64,000 bases of DNA, from contig CM055109.1 of assembly GCA_029204225.1 (NCBI GenBank), positions 40,099,791-40,163,790 on the forward strand, written 5' to 3'. This document shows, piece by piece, positions 60,301-64,000 of this stretch (positions are counted from its first letter, which is position 1; each line of letters begins with the position of its first letter). The position numbers and the translations under genes were made by a program. The notes beneath the pieces are model-generated. The model ran no database searches, was not told where the DNA came from, and saw only the letters and a list, made by a program, of their open reading frames with translations. The DNA comes from Diphasiastrum complanatum (taxonomy: Eukaryota; Streptophyta; Lycopodiopsida; Lycopodiales; Lycopodiaceae).

Positions 60301-60602
60301 TAAATTCATAAGGAGATAAAGCTCAATACTTGGTCTAGTTGTGCATCTTCACATGTGAGTGGCATTTACTTAAGACAATGAAGGTGACATCAGCTCTTGA
60401 ATAGGAAATAATTGGAGCAGCAAACTTGTACCATTGTGCAATTCCACCAATGTAGGACAGGTGATGAAATAGGAAAAGAACTAGAAAGGGACAGGAATAA
60501 CAAGATAACGTACAGACTTTTACGAACCTTTTGAACACGAGCTGTTAACCTAGTAATGCCACTCTTTAGCTTACGTACACAGTCCAGATTTCGGCTGCTT
60601 AT
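28329..60602 (-). CDS. MRS2: MRS2/MGT-type Mg2+ transporter, 3' portion of a giant-intron gene
   Basis: Plant homologue of CorA/Mrs2 magnesium channels, which form membrane pentamers with a large soluble N-terminal domain and two C-terminal helices. Six minus-strand exons: 60528-60602, 59752-59973, 34047-34091, 33911-33940, 28534-28653 and 28329-28415 (579 nt, 193 codons with stop). Seen in order: [15 protein letters not shown] and [60 protein letters not shown]; first membrane helix ending in the GMN selectivity motif ([14 protein letters not shown]); second helix [13 protein letters not shown]; end HHKGLVGT. All exon ends are phase 0 and the exon cuts match my memory of the plant family. 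Introns: 554, at least 25660 (contains one exon I could not find, encoding about 17 residues after MLLE), 106, 5257 and 118 bp. The N-terminal exons lie beyond 64 kb. Every exon reads without a stop, so the gene is probably functional despite its cargo. Confidence 0.92.
28534..28653 (-). CDS. MRS2: MRS2 exon with GMN motif
   Basis: Forty codons: [20 protein letters not shown], then [20 protein letters not shown]. It holds the first membrane helix and the GMN signature of the CorA/Mrs2 family. The acceptor is ATTATGCAG and the donor GTATATG. Confidence 0.95.
29409..29550. repeat. Minisatellite, about 44-bp unit, three imperfect copies
   Basis: CAACTACATCGACTCT starts at 29421 and 29465 and, with one change, at 29508. 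Flanking sequence from about 29330 is made of the same TCGACTAT / TTGACC words. It lies in an MRS2 intron. Confidence 0.85.
30578..30780 (+). mobile_element. hAT-like short element, left end only
   Basis: It starts CATAGATGCACTGCG, followed by overlapping palindromic words built from GTTTC/GAAAC (GTTTCTGAAAC, AAACGCGTTT) to about 30650. Then come an (AT)11 run and GGGCAATATGGGTATCAG. The last sequence and the CATAGAT start are shared with the element at 33012-33776. No matching right end is found; LTR-like sequence from about 30990 may have removed it. Confidence 0.6.
30990..31500 (+). repeat. LTR-like fragment with polypurine tract
   Basis: GATGGGGGAAGGAATG at about 30993-31008 looks like a polypurine tract, followed by TGTTAGGCCC as an LTR start. 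No coding part of the element is recognised. The right edge is approximate. Confidence 0.4.
31871..32512 (-). mobile_element. hAT-like non-autonomous element with GTTCCGGAAC words
   Basis: The ends are CTTAGTTGCCC and, inverted, CTTAGAAGCCC. The flanks GTTGTATG (31863-31870) and GTTGTATC (32513-32520) agree at 7 of 8 positions, an 8-bp target duplication typical of hAT. Both ends carry clustered palindromes (TTCCGGAA, ACGTTCCGGAACGT). The 642-bp interior has no transposase. It is an inverted relative of 60892-61587. Confidence 0.85.
33012..33776 (+). mobile_element. hAT-like non-autonomous element with GGTACC words
   Basis: The ends CATAGATCC... and ...CCACTATG are inverted (CATAG/CTATG). 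The flanks are identical: AGCAGAAG at 33004-33011 and 33777-33784, an 8-bp target duplication. GGTACC occurs three times at the left end (33024, 33064, 33090) and four times at the right (33688, 33736, 33744, 33758). Inside, 33161-33229 and 33547-33614 form a second, longer inverted repeat beginning AGTGGGCAATATGGGTATCA. The interior holds G/C hairpins but no transposase. Confidence 0.9.
33283..33352. repeat. G/C hairpin cluster
   Basis: GGGGGGCTCTGCCCCCC (33285-33301) and GGGGGGCTACCGCCCCCC are adjacent perfect or near-perfect hairpins with C-runs between them. They lie in the middle of the element at 33012-33776 and could also form G-quadruplexes. Confidence 0.8.
33911..33940 (-). CDS. MRS2: MRS2 30-nt micro-exon
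   Basis: Encodes [10 protein letters not shown], a conserved helix just before the first membrane segment. The acceptor is TATCTTGCAG and the donor GTGGGTAG. Confidence 0.92.
34047..34091 (-). CDS. MRS2: MRS2 45-nt micro-exon
   Basis: Encodes [15 protein letters not shown], among the best conserved stretches of the plant family. The acceptor is CTTGTTGCAG and the donor GTTTGTT. Confidence 0.95.
35650..36560 (-). pseudogene. LINE reverse-transcriptase relic
   Basis: Minus strand 36361-36302 reads [19 protein letters not shown], the RT motif (F.KAFD.VPR..LW) of non-LTR retrotransposons, followed by ELGVPYT. Downstream, 35931-35650 reads [27 protein letters not shown] and [14 protein letters not shown], matching the segment after the RT core of LINE ORF2. 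Several stops and frameshifts lie between. The FADD core was not found. Confidence 0.65.
36560..38176. other. Intronic sequence, no recognised gene
   Basis: A 20-bp direct repeat, AACCAAGTTCTCACTAGAAT, occurs at about 36890 and 37095 within a longer degenerate repeat. Short open frames on either strand are not recognised. The part from 36560 may be more LINE sequence. Confidence 0.4.
38177..38570 (+). repeat. 5' LTR of the element
   Basis: It starts TGTCAGTTATGGACTCGG, ends CA before TTCGTAACT and the primer site, and contains TATATATAGGG as a likely TATA box near 38420. It aligns over about 320 bases with 41743-42068. Confidence 0.8.
38581..38592 (+). other. tRNA-iMet primer-binding site
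   Basis: TGGTATCAGAGC, 10 bases after the LTR's terminal CA. Confidence 0.85.
39858..40544 (+). CDS. Gag-like protein of the LTR element
   Basis: It opens [20 protein letters not shown]. Residues 20-100 resemble plant retroelement Gag: [34 protein letters not shown], then [17 protein letters not shown] (pattern W...L...F / KI..A...L.G.A..WF / P..SW.DF). After about 40250 the frame becomes Leu-rich and probably out of register; an overlapping frame from 40292 to 40978 is the likelier continuation, though unrecognised. No zinc knuckle is seen. Confidence 0.5.
   Translation: MTSDFQSLSPLDYLFVFNSDIPSEHMFDKWLTHLQYLFDTYRPTCPCIIKILDAIFLLKGYARSKWFDYVHSHPPISEWHDFLPVLRLLIFFDDDFAFVPPLALTSGLIGLELSVGYREAVFQRLRVPLFFPFRVHQLLLQFHHPWVLFLRLMLLRIYRLLLCALRLYALIYKYRIQWSFLVSLIFWPYTLVVFLVLLLRIPQVALLVRWLVQYLLHWSLYLHLLSPL
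41743..42068 (+). repeat. 3' LTR of the element, 3'-truncated
   Basis: It starts TGTAGAGTTATCGACTCGG and follows the 5' LTR closely, including TATATATAGGG, until TTTCATGCTTT. The last 70 or so bases of the 5' LTR have no counterpart. Confidence 0.8.
42069..42840. other. Intronic sequence, no recognised gene
   Basis: Only short open frames on both strands; nothing recognised. Confidence 0.4.
42840..44350 (+). mobile_element. Partial relative of the 38177-42068 interior
   Basis: 43775-43905 is similar to 40790-40905 (CTAGATAAG/CTAGATGAG, CTCCTTGTG, TTTGCTGCAGTCGAT/TTTGCTATAGTCGAT, TGGGC.TTAT). Further scattered matches follow, including CTTGGGCC and GAGAGTTTC-type words. No LTR of its own is seen. 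It ends where the hAT sequence begins. Confidence 0.5.
44415..44477 (+). repeat. (GA)n microsatellite with a (GT)n tract downstream
   Basis: Sixty-three bases of GA, followed to about 44720 by interrupted GT runs. Arg-Glu and Ser-Leu frames here are artefacts. Confidence 0.95.
44822..46864 (+). pseudogene. hAT transposase, core-deleted, with BED finger and AT-hooks
   Basis: ATG at 44822 opens [20 protein letters not shown], then [16 protein letters not shown]. This is the Cys-Cys half of a BED zinc finger; the expected His is replaced. A Pro/Thr/Ala stretch (about 45000-45370) stands where the catalytic core should be, so the acidic residues are missing. Then [13 protein letters not shown], a TAG near 45471, EPFWVDMQQ, a frameshift near 45530, and [19 protein letters not shown] with [15 protein letters not shown], conserved in plant hAT proteins. 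The dimerisation domain ends FRVLSQ, an 88-bp GT-AG intron (45912-45999), then [20 protein letters not shown]. The acidic tail from 46256 has an in-frame TGA at 46580 and AT-hook-like GRGRPPGR and [12 protein letters not shown]. Not functional. Confidence 0.85.
47025..47075. repeat. (AT)n then (GA)n microsatellite
   Basis: About 35 bases of AT followed by 16 of GA. Confidence 0.95.
47130..47162 (+). repeat. Short interstitial CCCTAAA repeat
   Basis: Three consecutive plant telomere-type units (CCCTAAACCCTAAACCCTAA). An inverted counterpart, GTTTAGGGTTTAGGG, lies at about 44721 near the other end of the hAT element. Confidence 0.8.
47400..47856. other. G/C-richer segment without recognised gene
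   Basis: It is noticeably richer in G/C than its flanks and contains GGACGGACGGACGG near 47616. No conserved protein is recognised in either orientation. Confidence 0.4.
47857..48157 (+). repeat. Right-end sequence shared with 55546-55895
   Basis: The two segments are clearly homologous over about 300 bases (AAATTGTT...CTTTCATG, GGCAGTGGTTAGGTTTGTTG, CTCTGATAAT, ATTCCGG, TTTCGGGGATGTGGGAC), ending in A-runs and a CGTCCGGAC palindrome cluster. Confidence 0.85.
48158..48600 (+). other. G/C-rich segment, unknown
   Basis: Frames at 48163 ([20 protein letters not shown]) and 48291 ([20 protein letters not shown]) are short and not recognised. It could be a captured or flanking gene fragment; no support beyond composition. 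Confidence 0.3.
48632..48694 (+). repeat. (GA)n microsatellite
   Basis: About 63 bases of uninterrupted GA. Confidence 0.97.
48700..49351 (-). repeat. 3' LTR of the gypsy chromovirus (left end approximate)
   Basis: On the minus strand, polypurine tract GAGGGGGGAAGGGA (49352-49365) is followed by TGTTACAACT, a standard LTR start. The LTR contains two tandem 76-bp units (48976-49127) with ACATGTGTCACTCAT and CACTGGACCAAGTGTCCC. No 5' LTR is in the window. Confidence 0.65.
48976..49127. repeat. Tandem repeat, 76-bp unit, two copies
   Basis: ACATGTGTCACTCAT begins at 48976 and 49052. Both units hold GGACCAAGTGTCCCAGTGAG and end in GTCAAC. Confidence 0.9.
49364..53235 (-). pseudogene. Ty3/gypsy chromovirus gag-pol, broken and 5'-truncated
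   Basis: Minus-strand order: Gag ([17 protein letters not shown] at 53210; [26 protein letters not shown]), zinc knuckle [13 protein letters not shown], aspartic protease [14 protein letters not shown], reverse transcriptase ([55 protein letters not shown]), integrase zinc region ([20 protein letters not shown]), core ([16 protein letters not shown]), [10 protein letters not shown], and a C-terminal chromodomain ([20 protein letters not shown]). Gag-PR-RT-IN order and the chromodomain place it in the chromoviruses. Breaks: stops near 53155, 51410, 50207, 50158 and 49754; frameshifts near 52880, 51950 and 51600; a deletion from about 51073 to 50770 removing most of RNase H. Joined directly to LINE sequence at about 53240. 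Confidence 0.92.
53240..54169 (-). pseudogene. LINE ORF2 N-terminus (AP-type endonuclease), truncated
   Basis: It opens [20 protein letters not shown] ten bases after the ORF1 stop. Endonuclease/exonuclease/phosphatase motifs: [10 protein letters not shown] (catalytic Glu), [22 protein letters not shown] (catalytic Asp and Asn) and [13 protein letters not shown] (SDH). About 310 codons are open without a stop; reverse transcriptase is missing because the gypsy element joins at 53240. The last 30 codons of the open frame are gypsy gag antisense or chimeric sequence. Confidence 0.88.
54179..55440 (-). pseudogene. LINE ORF1 protein, one frameshift in a C24 tract
   Basis: It starts [15 protein letters not shown] at 55440, next to a (GA)n run. 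Three repeats of SSPSLAEIA-like sequence follow, then a proline run coded by a tract of 24 C (55182-55205) where the frame shifts by one. The second frame (open from about 55180; an internal Met is at 55105) has a Ser-rich segment, a coiled coil (about 54840-54620: [34 protein letters not shown]) and an L1 ORF1-type RNA-binding region ([45 protein letters not shown]). Homopolymer length error in the assembly could be the only break. Confidence 0.85.
55182..55205. repeat. G24 homopolymer
   Basis: Twenty-four consecutive G on the + strand inside LINE ORF1. Confidence 0.97.
55444..55528 (+). repeat. (GA)n microsatellite
   Basis: About 85 bases of GA at the 5' end of the minus-strand LINE. Confidence 0.97.
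55546..55895 (+). mobile_element. Right-end fragment of a second GGACGCG-word hAT element
   Basis: Homologous to 47857-48157 through the A-runs. It then has its own palindrome cluster (CTCGTCCGGAC, ACGTCCGGACGCACGTCC). The body and left end are missing; the LINE and a GA run lie directly to the left. Confidence 0.7.
55900..55951 (+). repeat. (TA)n(GA)n microsatellite
   Basis: About 30 bases of TA then 24 of GA. Confidence 0.95.
56040..57200 (-). pseudogene. Second LINE ORF1 relic
   Basis: Minus-strand frames read [20 protein letters not shown], a coiled-coil segment [20 protein letters not shown] with [14 protein letters not shown], then [20 protein letters not shown]. The last parallels [20 protein letters not shown] of the LINE at 54179-55440. 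Several stops and frameshifts are present. Like the first copy it starts close to a (GA)n run (57313-57353). Confidence 0.65.
57313..57353 (+). repeat. (GA)n microsatellite
   Basis: About 41 bases of GA. Confidence 0.97.
57400..59700. other. Intronic sequence, no recognised gene
   Basis: No conserved frame is seen. At 58370-58381 the minus strand reads TGGTATCAGAGC, a primer-site match, but no LTR or Gag is recognisable beside it. It may be a small or decayed LTR element. Confidence 0.4.
59752..59973 (-). CDS. MRS2: MRS2 exon, acidic helix region
   Basis: Seventy-four codons from [20 protein letters not shown] to [13 protein letters not shown]. The acceptor is TTGATTGCAG. The donor appears to be GCAAGC, that is a GC-AG intron, because no GT lies at the conserved boundary after MLLE. 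Confidence 0.9.
60528..60602 (-). CDS. MRS2: MRS2 exon before the acidic region
   Basis: Twenty-five codons: [20 protein letters not shown] then ARVQK. The acceptor is AGTGCAG and the donor GTTCGTAA. The exon upstream of this one is not in the remaining 3.4 kb. Confidence 0.9.
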
Positions 60603-60891
60603 CTGCACTACCCACCTTTTAAGAAATAATCAGTTGTCAATGGATTCAATAGAAAAGTCAAAATAGAACACTGACAGAGCTCCATATTTATATCAGCAAT
60701 TGAATAGCACTAACAGAAAGTCCATGTCCAAAGTAAATGAATGAGAAGACTGAAGTATCTGAAATAAACATAAAATTAGTGTATTGAAGTATGCTAAACT
60801 GAATGAAAAGCCACTTGATGAACAAAGGAGCTGATTATACGTGTCCAGTAGTCAATAATGTTGCTCACAGGACTGTTGATATTATCTAAAG

Positions 60892-61587
60892 CTTAGAAGC
60901 CCGTTCCGAGCAAAATGGGTCGGAACGTTCCATTCCGTACGTTCCGGACCGTACTGGGTCGGAACGAGTTCATGTAAAAAAGAAACAAGGCATCAAAGTG
61001 CCACCTGCTGGCAGTTATCTTCCTTCTTCGCGATCTTCCTTCTTATAATATATATTGAGCGATGCTTATAATGCACTGAGGGACGCTACAGATCAGAAAT
61101 CGATTTCAAATCATTGTTCAAGACATAGGTTCAAGACAAGACATATATCCGAGCTAGAATTGCTGTATCTTGATACATTGAATACAGTCATCAGAGGAAA
61201 GAGGCTGCCAACCACTGGCCTACATTCCCAAGACTTAACACGTTGATCTCAAGTGGCTTTCGCCACGACGCAAATTTAAATCAAGAAACTGCCTTCAAAA
61301 AAAGTGACTACATTGCTTACAAAAATTGTTTTTGCCATTTGCTATTACGTTTGCTGCTTTCAGTTGTAGTGTATGCACTTTTTTGGACATTCATGGATAT
61401 TTGTGATCCAAGTTGAGGCTTTCTAGCAAATATTTTGATGCTGATAAGAAAATAGGATATCTTTGTATCTAAATAGGACAACGCTATGTATCTTTGTATC
61501 TAAATAGGACAACGCTGTGTGTCTTTCTAAAAAATCATATTTTCTTTTAAGAAGAATTAAAGTCCCGTTCCGGAACGGGCAACTAAG
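60892..61587 (+). mobile_element. hAT-like non-autonomous element with GTTCCGGAAC words
   Basis: The ends are CTTAGAAGCCCGTTCCG and CGGAACGGGCAACTAAG. The flanks are identical: ATCTAAAG at 60884-60891 and 61588-61595. The left end packs GTTCC/GGAAC palindromes to about 60970. The 696-bp interior has no transposase; a direct repeat TATCTTTGTATCTAAATAGG lies near 61457-61512. In reverse complement it resembles 31871-32512 at both ends. It lies in the MRS2 intron upstream of exon 60528-60602. Confidence 0.92.
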
Positions 61588-61876
61588 ATCTAAAGACCCT
61601 AAAGTCCACTAGTTACGACTGGAGGCCAATAATGACAACCTGAAAAATATGTTCCTCTAATAAAGGCCAAGTTATTGACCTGAGTGACTCTTAGATGTTA
61701 TCGTAACTTCAAAGAAATTCAAATCCCATTGGATAGACAACACATAACAACTGGAACAAATGGATCCCAAGCTATCCAGAGGGAACATGAAGACCAGGTA
61801 GTACCACTAAAAAGTAGCTCTGAAAATGCTTATTGAACCCAAGGTAACTGTATAGATCATGCATACCCTATATTAA

Positions 61877-61960
61877 CATAGAAGCCTGTTCTGTACCAAA
61901 AGGTACAGAACATACTGTTCCGTATGCACGAAACAAAACCCTAAAATTTCAAACTTACAA
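61877..61960 (+). mobile_element. hAT-like element, left end
   Basis: It starts CATAGAAGCCTGTTCTG and continues TACCAAAAGGTACAGAACA. It aligns with the left end of 60892-61587 (CTTAGAAGCCCGTTCCGAGC AAAA...). Where bases differ, the palindrome arms change together. No right end or target duplication was found. Confidence 0.6.
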
Positions 61961-63101
61961 GTTTCTTCCTTTTGGCTACAATTTTTTTTTATCTACGAAT
62001 TTCCCAGCTATGATGACCTCCCAGATAATTTCCAGCTTTTGGTTTTTTTCCCTAAGAAAATGTCAGCTGGTTGTTTCCCAGTTATGATCTGCCAGATTCT
62101 TTCCCAGCTACAATTTCCTATATCATTTCCCAGCTCTGATTTCCTAGATTGTTCTCTAGCTAAGATTTCAGATACGATTTCCAGCCAATCGTTTGGGGTG
62201 TTTCTACCAAAAAAATAGTTCTAACGATTTTTTATCAAAAATAGATATTTGTAGGATTATCTAGCCCATAGTTGGCTTCATAAACAAGACATGTCAAATG
62301 CTCTTATATAAGGCCCAAATGTTCTATAAACATAAAATTGGACCCCTCAATAGGATTCGGGACTAAAGAAGGAACTGTGATAACTGTATCACGTGTGAAA
62401 GAAGAGTTCTGACAGGAACTATCATAATGAAGAAAGCTCCTGCAGTAGTGATGGAACAAATGTCAGTTAAAAGAATCATCAAACTAACACATGTCTCTAC
62501 TTGAATCGTAGGAACCAAAATATCATCTCAATGAACTTGTGCTTCTCATGTTGACATGAGTGTGTCTCACACGGCAACTTGTGCTTGTTCCTCTTTTGTT
62601 AATCCCAGTGTCTATACCTTACTTGTAGAACCCTGTGCATGTGCCAAAGATGCCTGTATAACAATGATCATGCGCAAAATTTCAGGGGACGATTCAATTG
62701 GCAGTTCAGATTAGCTCATTCAGCAAATTCAAGCAGGTTTAAATAAGACCTTATCAATCAAACCTTAGAATTGAATTATTTTTTTGAAGTCGGTTTTACA
62801 CTTGGCCTTTGGTTATAACAAAAACAAGTGCCTGTTTAGGGTTTCCGGTACAAACTTCATCGTCAAAACGATAACGGGTCTATAGGCTATAATTAACCAG
62901 GTTTTGTTTCTTGATTGCTGAATCATAGATGCTGAGTGCTCAATGGCTTTAATGCTCAATGTTACAACTATAGAAGACTGAAATTTGAAGAGCTCTAAAA
63001 AATTGTTTATTAAACACAATAGTAGGTATCTAATCAATGATAGCAAGAAAAGTCAGTGGTCACGGACCTGATGCAAGTTTTTCCTACTCTTGACTCTTGA
63101 C
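61961..63101. other. Intronic sequence, no recognised gene
   Basis: A degenerate run around 62000-62190 repeats TTTCCCAGCTATGAT-like words. No MRS2 exon was found here. Confidence 0.45.
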
Positions 63102-63215
63102 CATAGATACATGTTCCTAAGATATTTTGTTAGGAGTCATTCCTAAAAACTGTTCCTTAGGAACAGGCATTTCATTCCGTTCCTAAGGGATGGTTCCTTA
63201 GGAACCATTTCTTTC
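63102..63215 (+). mobile_element. hAT-like element, left end, TTCCTTAGGAA words
   Basis: It starts CATAGATACATGTTCC like the ends at 30578 and 33012, then has GTTCCTTAGGAAC and GGTTCCTTAGGAACC palindromes. The right end is not found in the remaining 800 bases. Confidence 0.5.
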
Positions 63216-63620
63216 AGAAAAACAAAAATAAATTCCTGCTGCGGGGAGAAAACAGCGTATTGGGAGGAGACAAAAATAGAGTAGAAGTTTGTTATGCTTA
63301 AGAGTTCAGATGAAGTTTGGTATTAGATCACATCCACCGGATGCCACTGGATTGATGGGAGTGTTTCCAATGCATTTAGATCAACATGAGTTCAGTTGAT
63401 TGAACTTTTTAGTTTCAACCACCGTTTTTGTTGTTTTTAAAGAGAGGCTTGTATGGCACAATTTGCAAAACAAGATTGGGCTTTTTCTTGAGCTTTTATG
63501 TGGATAGGGTTTAGGGTTCACATTGGCCCACAAGGAACCTAACCAAGGTAAAAGCCCATTTGCTAAGAGCCACTAGGGCAGATGGGTAGAAGCTAGGTGC
63601 GAGGATGTGTGAGTCCATCC

Positions 63621-64000
63621 ATGGCGCCTCCTTATAGCAACTTGGACAGGCATCATGGCACATGGCTACACGGCACCAACAGCTCCTACCACAACTCCAT
63701 CGATCAAGCTCCACCTACACCTCCACCACCCTTTGTGGCCTCTTTGTCAAATAGCCCACAAATCACTTCTGCACCTCCACCAATTGTTATGCCCTCCTCA
63801 AATAGGACTACACCACCAATTGTGCCCTCTTCATCACATAGACCACTGGCCGCATTTGCACACCCATTTGCAGCCAAACTTCCAAAGGGCCCATTGGGTG
63901 GTGGCCTTTTTCACAGATTGAGAGAGCCCACACCCCCCTCGGTGAACCCTCAAAGGACATGTTCAATGATGGGGAGTTTGTTCGTCCTACATGCCCAACT
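63621..64000 (+). CDS. Unrecognised Pro-rich open frame leaving the window
   Basis: ATG at 63621 opens MAPPYSNLDRHHGTWLHGTN and stays open for 126 codons to the window edge. It is rich in Pro, Ser and His (TPPPPFVASLSNSP, TSAPPPIVMPSSN) and later reads KGPLGGGLFHRLREP. Codon composition looks coding. It may be the N-terminus of a transposon ORF1 or gag, but nothing specific is recognised. If the MRS2 gene continues right, this frame lies in antisense within its intron. Confidence 0.35.
   Translation, partial: MAPPYSNLDRHHGTWLHGTNSSYHNSIDQAPPTPPPPFVASLSNSPQITSAPPPIVMPSSNRTTPPIVPSSSHRPLAAFAHPFAAKLPKGPLGGGLFHRLREPTPPSVNPQRTCSMMGSLFVLHAQ

Overview
This window is nuclear DNA from a vascular plant with a large, transposon-rich genome. 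The evidence is a plant beta-expansin gene, a plant MRS2/MGT magnesium-transporter gene, Ty1/copia and Ty3/gypsy elements primed by initiator tRNA-Met, short CCCTAAA telomere-type runs and very long introns. A homosporous fern fits best, but this is inference; a gymnosperm or another large-genome plant is possible. There are no bacterial operons, rRNA genes or CRISPR arrays.

Layout. 1-14.7 kb is a mosaic of broken retroelements in alternating orientation. It holds an inverted pair of related LTR ends, a 1.4 kb helically phased T-tract block, a gypsy gag relic, and several copia and gypsy fragments joined head to head. 16.2-18.4 kb holds an apparently intact five-exon beta-expansin gene on the + strand (predicted 253 aa). 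20-25.7 kb holds three more copia fragments. 25.8-28.3 kb is spacer with no recognisable gene.

From 28.33 to 60.60 kb the minus strand carries the 3' part of one MRS2-type Mg2+ transporter gene. Six small exons (87, 120, 30, 45, 222 and 75 nt) are spread over 32 kb. One intron interval is 25.7 kb and another 5.3 kb. Everything between these exons is intronic cargo: a LINE reverse-transcriptase relic, a 3.9 kb LTR element with gag-like coding but no pol (TR-GAG-like), a broken hAT transposase gene with BED finger and AT-hooks, a gypsy chromovirus, a LINE with ORF1 and endonuclease, and a second LINE ORF1 relic. The 5' exons of the gene lie beyond the right edge.

The most interesting pattern is a set of short hAT-like elements in and around this gene, at about 30.6, 31.9, 33.0, 60.9, 61.9 and 63.1 kb. 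Three have both ends. Two of those have perfect 8-bp target duplications and the third has a 7/8 match. All six begin C(A/T)TAG. Next to the terminus each carries clustered palindromic words, but the word differs between subfamilies (GGTACC, GTTCCGGAAC, AAACGCGTTT, TTCCTTAGGAA) and is matched at both ends of a copy. The hAT transposase relic at 44.8-46.9 kb lies between clusters of another word, GGACGCGTCC. I read this as turnover of transposase-binding sites; that reading is inference.

The last 380 bases (63621 onward) are an open, proline-rich reading frame that leaves the window and is not recognised.
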